A DNA stretch of 35,344 nt from an uncultured Curvibacter sp. (lineage in GTDB: Bacteria; Pseudomonadota; Gammaproteobacteria; Burkholderiales; Burkholderiaceae_C): NCBI GenBank assembly GCA_903834975.1, contig CAILKX010000072.1, positions 1 to 35,344 on the forward strand, given 5' to 3'. The position numbers and the translations under genes are program-made. Below, piece after piece: positions 29,889 through 35,344 of the stretch (the first letter of the stretch is position 1; each line of letters opens with the position of its first letter). The notes beneath the pieces were generated by a model that was given only the letters and a program-made list of their open reading frames with translations, made no database searches and was not told where the DNA came from.

Positions 29889-30497
29889 TCAAGGACGCTT
29901 GGCGATGACTTCGTCGATCAACCCGTAGGCCTTGGACTCGTCGGCCGACAAATAGTAGTCGCGCTCGGTATCGCGTTCGATGCGGTCAAGCGGTTGACCC
30001 GTGCGCTCGGCCAAGATTTTGTTGAGCTGCTCGCGGGTCTTCAAAATTTCGCGCGCTGCAATTTCAATTTCAGTGGCTTGGCCTTGGGTACCGCCCAAAG
30101 GTTGGTGAATCATGACCTTGGAATTGGGCAAAGAAAAACGCTTGCCCTTTTCACCGGCCGCCAACAAGAACGCCCCCATGCTGGCCGCCATGCCAATGCA
30201 CAGCGTCGAGACTTGGGGCTTGATGAAATTCATGGTGTCATAAATGGCCATGCCCGCACTGACCGAGCCGCCGGGTGAATTGATGTAGAACGAAATGTCC
30301 TTGTCTGGGTTTTCGCTCTCCAAAAACAACAACTGAGCGACCACCAGGTTAGCGGTTTGGTCGTTCACGGGGCCGACCAAAAACACCACCCGCTCTTTTA
30401 ACAAGCGGGAATAAATGTCGTAAGAACGCTCGCCGCGCCCCGACTGTTCAATCACCATGGGCACCATGCCCAGGCCTTGGATTTCTTGTGTGCTCAT
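29889..30497 (-). CDS. clpP: ATP-dependent Clp protease proteolytic subunit
   Basis: [56 protein letters not shown]. Confidence 0.99.
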   Translation of the reverse strand: MSTQEIQGLGMVPMVIEQSGRGERSYDIYSRLLKERVVFLVGPVNDQTANLVVAQLLFLESENPDKDISFYINSPGGSVSAGMAIYDTMNFIKPQVSTLCIGMAASMGAFLLAAGEKGKRFSLPNSKVMIHQPLGGTQGQATEIEIAAREILKTREQLNKILAERTGQPLDRIERDTERDYYLSADESKAYGLIDEVIAKRP

Positions 30498-30531
30498 GGT
30501 TTTTACCTTAAGGGCTTCGTTGGGGCTGAAA

Positions 30532-31836
30532 TCAGCCCATCAACTCTTCAAATGAAACCGATTTTTCGACCACTTTGGCTTGACCCAAAACAAAGTCGGT
30601 GACATTGCTTTCAATCACCATGGCTTCGACTTCGGCCAAGCGGTTTTGGTCGCCGAAATACCAACGCACCACGTCAGCGGGGCGTTCGTAGCTGGAGGCC
30701 AACTCGTCGACTTGGTCCTTCAGTTGTTGGGGGGTGACTTGCAGGTTGTTGGCCTTGACCAACTCGGCCACCACCAGACCCAAACGCACGCGGCGTTCGG
30801 CTTGGTCACGGAACAGCTCTTCTGGAATTGGGGCTTTGTCGGCGTCTTTGATGCCGCGTTGTTTCAAGTCAGCGCGGGCGCCTTCGACCAAGCGGCCCAT
30901 TTCAGCGGCCACGCTGGCTTGGGGCAGGTCGAGTTCGGCTTTGGCAACCAAGGCGTCCATGACGGCTTGCTTGTTGCGCGACAGGGTACGGAACTTGACT
31001 TCACGCTCCAGGTTTTTCTTGATGTCGGCGCGCAACGCCTCGACGGTGCCTTCTTCAATGCCCAAGGTTTTGGCCAAGGCATCGTCAACTTCGGGCAGGT
31101 TTGCAGCTTCAATTTTGTTCACGGTGACCAAAAAGTCGGCTTGCTTACCGGCCACGTCTTTGCCGTGGTAATCGGCAGGGAAGTCGAGGGGGAAGGTTTT
31201 GCTTTCGCCCACCTTCATGCCGCGCACGGCCTCTTCAAATTCTTTCAGCATTTGGCCTTCGCCCACCAAAAACTGGAAAGCTTCGGCTTTGCCGCCTTCA
31301 AAAGGTTCGCCGTCAATTTTGCCTTCAAAATCAACAGTCACACGGTCGCCGTCTTGGGCGCCTTGGTCTTGGGCGCGTTGTTGAAACGTGCGTCGTTGCT
31401 TGCGCAAAATTTCAACGGTTTTGTCGATGGCGCTTTCATTGACATCGGCCACGACTTTTTCGATTTCAGCGGTTGTCAAGTCACCGATTTTGACTTCGGG
31501 AAACACTTCGAAAACGGCATCAAAGCTCAATTCGCCTTCTGGGGAGCCTTCTTTTTCAGTGATGCGGGGCTGGCCAGCGACGCGCAAATTGGCTTCATTG
31601 GCAGCGGCAGCAAAGGCTTGGCCGACTTTGTCGTTCATGACTTCGTATTGAACCGAATAACCATAACGCTGAGCCACCACGCTCATGGGCACTTTGCCGG
31701 GGCGAAAGCCGTCCATCTTGACGGTGCGGGCCATGCGCTTCAAGCGGCTGTCCACCTCCGACTGGATGGCTGTCACGGGCAGTGACAAGGTGATTTTGCG
31801 CTCCAACTTTTCCAATGTTTCTACGGTAACTGCCAT
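30532..31836 (-). CDS. tig: trigger factor
   Basis: [77 protein letters not shown] (PPIase). Confidence 0.97.
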   Translation of the reverse strand: MAVTVETLEKLERKITLSLPVTAIQSEVDSRLKRMARTVKMDGFRPGKVPMSVVAQRYGYSVQYEVMNDKVGQAFAAAANEANLRVAGQPRITEKEGSPEGELSFDAVFEVFPEVKIGDLTTAEIEKVVADVNESAIDKTVEILRKQRRTFQQRAQDQGAQDGDRVTVDFEGKIDGEPFEGGKAEAFQFLVGEGQMLKEFEEAVRGMKVGESKTFPLDFPADYHGKDVAGKQADFLVTVNKIEAANLPEVDDALAKTLGIEEGTVEALRADIKKNLEREVKFRTLSRNKQAVMDALVAKAELDLPQASVAAEMGRLVEGARADLKQRGIKDADKAPIPEELFRDQAERRVRLGLVVAELVKANNLQVTPQQLKDQVDELASSYERPADVVRWYFGDQNRLAEVEAMVIESNVTDFVLGQAKVVEKSVSFEELMG

Positions 31837-31866
31837 TTTTTTCTCCAAAAGGGGCCTGCTTTGATA

Positions 31867-31879
31867 CAAGAAATTTGAC
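31867..31879. repeat. inverted repeat arm adjacent to tRNA-Leu 3' end
   Basis: CAAGAAATTTGAC; perfect complement of 31968-31980 GTCAAATTTCTTG. Confidence 0.95.
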
Positions 31880-31880
31880 T

Positions 31881-31967
31881 TGGTGCGCGGGGGGGGACTC
31901 GAACCCCCACAGTATTGCTACCGTCAGGACCTAAACCTGGTGCGTCTACCAATTTCGCCACCCGCGC
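31881..31967 (-). tRNA. tRNA-Leu(UAG)
   Basis: Minus: GCGCGGGTGGCGAAATTGGTAGACGCACCAGGTTTAGGTCCTGACGGTAGCAATACTGTGGGGGTTCGAGTCCCCCCCCGCGCACCA; anticodon TAG, long variable arm, CCA encoded. Confidence 0.97.
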
Positions 31968-31980
31968 GTCAAATTTCTTG
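31968..31980. repeat. inverted repeat arm adjacent to tRNA-Leu 5' end
   Basis: GTCAAATTTCTTG; perfect complement of 31867-31879. Confidence 0.95.
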
Positions 31981-32036
31981 ATTTGAAATCGGTAACCCTC
32001 AACTATAACCCCTCTACGGCGCGGCAAAATAGGCCC

Positions 32037-32981
32037 ATGACGTCCCCAGCACCCCCCGTGCCTCCTCTAATCAATGCGGTCAAAGCGCCTGCGCCGCCGG
32101 TTCATCACTACGAGAACTTTCCGGTGGCCTCGTGGCTTTGCCCTCCCCGACTGCGGGCACCCATTCGGGCCATTTATCACTTTGCCCGCACTGCCGACGA
32201 TGTGGCCGACGAGGGCGATGCATCCCCTGAACAACGTTTGGGCCTTTTGCAGCAATTCAAGGCCGAGTGGCACCAAACGGTTGAAAATAAAAAAAGGGCT
32301 GCAGAACCCCCTCAAGCCCTGTCTCCTTCTTCTCCTCATATTCCTCAATGGCAAGCGGTATTCGACTCTCTGGCCGCCAGCCAAGCCGAGTGGCAATGGC
32401 CACTCCATTTGCTGGACGATCTGCTGGACGCATTTGTCCAAGACGTTTCCTGGACCGCCCAACAGCGCACCTACGCCAACCACGCCGAATTGCTCGATTA
32501 CTGCGCTCGCTCCGCCAACCCCGTGGGTCGGCTGCTGCTGCACCTCTGTGGCGTGCATGACGCCTTGTCACTGCGCCAAAGTGACGCCATTTGCAGCGCC
32601 TTGCAACTCCTCAATTTTTGGCAGGATTTGGGCCAAGACCTGGCCCGGGGTCGCCACTATGTGCCCGATGACGCGTTGGCCTGGGCCCAACTCAGTCGGG
32701 CTGATCTCTTGGAGCAAGCCCAGCAAAAAAAAGCCTCGCCAGCGTTGAGGCACCTGATTCAGTTGCAGGTCGAAGCAGCCGTCAAGCTCATGCAGGAAGG
32801 CGCACCGCTCGCCCACCGCGTCCCCGGGCGCATGGGTTGGGAGCTTCGGGCCGTGGTGCAAGGGGGCCTTCAAATCGCCCGTCGCCTCGAAGCGGGCCGA
32901 TTTGACACGCTGGCCCACCGCCCCAAGCTCGGCAAAGCCGATGCTTTGGCCATTTTCTGGCGCACAATCTGGCCCCGATGA
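32037..32981 (+). CDS. hpnC: squalene synthase HpnC
   Basis: HYENFPVASWLCPPRLRAPIRAIYHFARTADDVADEGD; LLHLCGVHD; LNFWQDLGQDLARGRHYVPDD. Start at MTSPAPP preferred over 31983. Confidence 0.93.
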   Translation: MTSPAPPVPPLINAVKAPAPPVHHYENFPVASWLCPPRLRAPIRAIYHFARTADDVADEGDASPEQRLGLLQQFKAEWHQTVENKKRAAEPPQALSPSSPHIPQWQAVFDSLAASQAEWQWPLHLLDDLLDAFVQDVSWTAQQRTYANHAELLDYCARSANPVGRLLLHLCGVHDALSLRQSDAICSALQLLNFWQDLGQDLARGRHYVPDDALAWAQLSRADLLEQAQQKKASPALRHLIQLQVEAAVKLMQEGAPLAHRVPGRMGWELRAVVQGGLQIARRLEAGRFDTLAHRPKLGKADALAIFWRTIWPR

Positions 32982-33844
32982 ATCCAGAAACCTACGTCCA
33001 AGAGAAGGCGGCCGCCTCGGGCAGCAGCTTTTATTACGCCTTTTTGTTTTTGCCGCCCCCGCAACGCGCGGCCATCACCGCTTTCTATGCTTTCTGCCGC
33101 GAAGTCGACGATGTGGTGGACGAAGTGAGCGAGGCCTCTGTCGCGCAGGCCAAATTGGCGTGGTGGCGCACCGAGGTGGCACGGGCTTTTTCTCAGACCC
33201 AGTCCACTGAGGGTCTGGCCGCCAAGGCCAGCCACCCGGTGCTCAAGGCCCTCCTCCCCCATGCCGCCACTTACGGCATTGAGGCGCATCATCTGCAATC
33301 CATCATCGACGGCTGCCAGATGGACCTCGATCAAACCCGGTACTTGGACTACGCCGGTCTGTCCCGCTACTGCCACTTGGTGGCCGGTGTGGTGGGCGAA
33401 GTCGCGGCACGGATTTTTGGTCAAACCCAAACGCAAACCACCGCTTATGCACACCAACTCGGGCAAGCGTTGCAGCTGACCAACATCTTGCGGGATGTGG
33501 GTGAAGATGCGATGCGTGGCCGCATCTACCTGCCCATCGAAGACTTGCAGCGTTTTGATGTCAAGGCCCACGAAATTCTGCAGCGCCTAGATTCGCCCCG
33601 GTTTCAGGCCCTGATGGCCTTTGAGGCCGAGCGGGCTCAAAAGTTGTATGACGATGCGCTGGCCTTGCTGCCCACCGCGGACCGCAGAGCGCAAAAACCC
33701 GGTCTGATGATGGCCAGCATCTACCGCAACCTGTTAAATGAAATTCAGGACAGTCAATTCCAAGTGCTGCACCAACGCATTGCGTTGACGCCACTCCGGA
33801 AATTTTGGCTCGCCTGGAAAGTGCAGGCCTTGGGTCGGCTTTGA
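32978..33844 (+). CDS. hpnD: presqualene diphosphate synthase HpnD
   Basis: SSFYYAFLFLPPPQRAAITAFYAFCREVDDVVDEV; LTNILRDVGEDAMRGRIYLP; ATGA overlap with hpnC. Confidence 0.95.
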   Translation: MNPETYVQEKAAASGSSFYYAFLFLPPPQRAAITAFYAFCREVDDVVDEVSEASVAQAKLAWWRTEVARAFSQTQSTEGLAAKASHPVLKALLPHAATYGIEAHHLQSIIDGCQMDLDQTRYLDYAGLSRYCHLVAGVVGEVAARIFGQTQTQTTAYAHQLGQALQLTNILRDVGEDAMRGRIYLPIEDLQRFDVKAHEILQRLDSPRFQALMAFEAERAQKLYDDALALLPTADRRAQKPGLMMASIYRNLLNEIQDSQFQVLHQRIALTPLRKFWLAWKVQALGRL

Positions 33845-35256
33845 AAGCCCCACAAGTTTTGATCATCGGCGGGGGTTGGGCCGGGCTGGCTGCGGCCCTC
33901 ACCGCGACCGCTTCCGGGGCCCAAGTCAGCGTTTGGGAAATGGCGCCTCGATTGGGCGGACGCGCCAAGTCTTTCACCACCGCTGAAGGCCATGAACGAG
34001 ACAATGGACAACACTTGTTGATCGGGGCGTACACCGAGTGCCTGCGCTTGATGCGCTGGGTCGGCTTGTCACCTGAAGAGGTACTTCTGCGCACCCCTCT
34101 GGATTTGCGCTTCGCGTCTGGTGCGGGCTTTCATTTGCCCCACTTGGGTCTTGGGCCATTCCAATTGCTTGCCGGGTTATGGCGTTCAGGACAGGGACCC
34201 GTCGCGGAAGCGTGGCGTCTCAAAGAGCGCTGGCAATTGTTTCTAGTCAGCTGGGGCTGGCAGCGTCAAAAGTGGCGCTGCGCAGAAGACCAAAGCGTGG
34301 CCGATTTGTGCGCCTCATTGCCCCCAAAAATCGTCCGAGACCTGATTGAGCCGCTTTGCGTTTCGGCCTTGAACACCCCCCTCGCACAGGCCAGTGGACG
34401 GGTTTTTTTACGGGTGCTGCAAGAAGCATTGTTGGGGGGCATTGGCGCCAGTGACCTGCTGATCCCCAAAGTGCCTTTGAGTATGCTGTGGCCAGCCGCC
34501 GCGACCCATTGGTTAAAACAACACGGGGCCGAGGTGCACACCCATCGGCGTGCTTTGAGCCTCCTTCAAACTGGCGAAATCAGAGGAAGCCAAGGAGGTT
34601 CTGGTGGCTTAGGGCCATGGCAGGTGACCAGCGTGGTGGGTGACCAGCGCTTTGAGCAAAATTTTGACCGGGTCATCTTGGCCTGCCCGCCCCTAGAAGC
34701 GGCCCGTTTGCTGCCGCAAGGCCTGAACCCGGCTTGGCAGACATCAGCGCAGGCGCTGCGTTACGAGGCCATCGCCACGGTTTATGTACAAGTCGAGGGT
34801 GTGCCCCCTGGGAAGGCTGTTTTGCCTCGGCCAATAATGGCTTTGCGCAGCAGTGACCAAGCACCCGCTCAATTCATCTTGGACCGAGGGCCACTGGGTG
34901 GCCCCCCCGGGGAGTTGGCGCTGGTGGTCAGCGCCTGTTCAGCCATGGACCGAGAGTCCTTGACGCAAGCGGTGCTCAAACAAGCACAGCAATTGCTGGC
35001 CACTCACCCCACCTTGAGGGGTTTGAATTTGCGCCCCGTGCATACCTTGGTTGAAAAACGTGCCACCTTCGCTTGCACGCCCGGATTAAAGCGCCCCAGC
35101 ATGGCCGTCGGGCCACAACTTTGGGCCTGTGGCGATTATGTGGAAGGCCCCTTTCCCGCCACACTCGAAGGTGCGGTGCGCAGCGGCGTGGCCGCAGCGG
35201 AGCAGGCCCTCAAAGGCCAAGGCCAGCAAGCCATCCCGCTGTTAATTCAGGGCTGA
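33805..35256 (+). CDS. hpnE: hydroxysqualene dehydroxylase HpnE (FAD amine oxidase family)
   Basis: VLIIGGGWAGLAAALTATASGAQVSVWEMAPRLGGRAKSF; WACGDYVEGPFPATLEGAVRSGVAAAE. Start uncertain: TTG 33805 or TTG 33841 (TTGA overlap with hpnD stop). Confidence 0.93.
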   Translation: MARLESAGLGSALKAPQVLIIGGGWAGLAAALTATASGAQVSVWEMAPRLGGRAKSFTTAEGHERDNGQHLLIGAYTECLRLMRWVGLSPEEVLLRTPLDLRFASGAGFHLPHLGLGPFQLLAGLWRSGQGPVAEAWRLKERWQLFLVSWGWQRQKWRCAEDQSVADLCASLPPKIVRDLIEPLCVSALNTPLAQASGRVFLRVLQEALLGGIGASDLLIPKVPLSMLWPAAATHWLKQHGAEVHTHRRALSLLQTGEIRGSQGGSGGLGPWQVTSVVGDQRFEQNFDRVILACPPLEAARLLPQGLNPAWQTSAQALRYEAIATVYVQVEGVPPGKAVLPRPIMALRSSDQAPAQFILDRGPLGGPPGELALVVSACSAMDRESLTQAVLKQAQQLLATHPTLRGLNLRPVHTLVEKRATFACTPGLKRPSMAVGPQLWACGDYVEGPFPATLEGAVRSGVAAAEQALKGQGQQAIPLLIQG

Positions 35257-35344
35257 AACCCACTCGCACAACTGGGTCAAATTTGACAACATCAGGTGCT
35301 GAGGCAGTGCCTCAGAAGCAGGCCGAGGCGCTGCCAAAGATCGG
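35242..35344 (-). CDS. C-terminal end of a CDS entering from the right edge (unidentified)
   Basis: Minus frame open from the edge: RSLAAPRPASEALPQHLMLSNLTQLCEWVSALN*; too short to assign. Confidence 0.35.
   Translation of the reverse strand, partial: RSLAAPRPASEALPQHLMLSNLTQLCEWVSALN

Noticed and set aside
30580-31785. 401-aa plus ORF antisense to tig
   Set aside because: Phe/Gly/His-rich mirror of trigger factor; no independent evidence for coding.
35276-35315. Palindromes GTCAAATTTGAC (35276-35287) and CTGAGGCA-G-TGCCTCAG (35299-35315)
   Set aside because: They lie in a probable coding end at the window edge; too short and without context to assign a function.

Overview
This 35.3 kb window looks like an ordinary, densely coded chromosomal segment of a betaproteobacterium (Burkholderiales/Comamonadaceae-like; taxonomy is inferred from gene content and order). 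I see no mobile element, prophage or CRISPR array. Main blocks, left to right: DUF349-like protein (runs off the left edge); lytic transglycosylase; ZTP riboswitch + glyA; nrdR; MFS transporter; aroC; SUMT; cytochrome b561; cobO; B12 uptake operon btuB-F-C-D under a cobalamin riboswitch; zapB-like/zapA followed by 6S RNA; xthA; ntrC, ntrB, DUF4124-like, glnA with a sigma54 promoter and NtrC site; cinA-like; EI24; sterol desaturase; polysaccharide deacetylase; beta-propeller; pseudouridine synthase; tRNA-Cys and tRNA-Gly; lon, clpX, clpP, tig; tRNA-Leu; hopanoid/squalene genes hpnCDE. The ORF track does not show the RNA elements (two riboswitches, 6S RNA, three tRNAs) or the left-edge CDS. The most interesting items are: (1) a perfect 13-bp inverted repeat hugging tRNA-Leu(UAG), with a competing leader hairpin; (2) a ZTP riboswitch with an extra hairpin and a possible long-range pairing to its expression platform; (3) a degenerate heptamer tandem array that forms the 3' end and stop codon of the cytochrome b561 gene; (4) a candidate envelope operon (beta-propeller, variant TFDTG deacetylase, membrane hydroxylase, EI24). 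I did not find strong evidence for a wholly new system.
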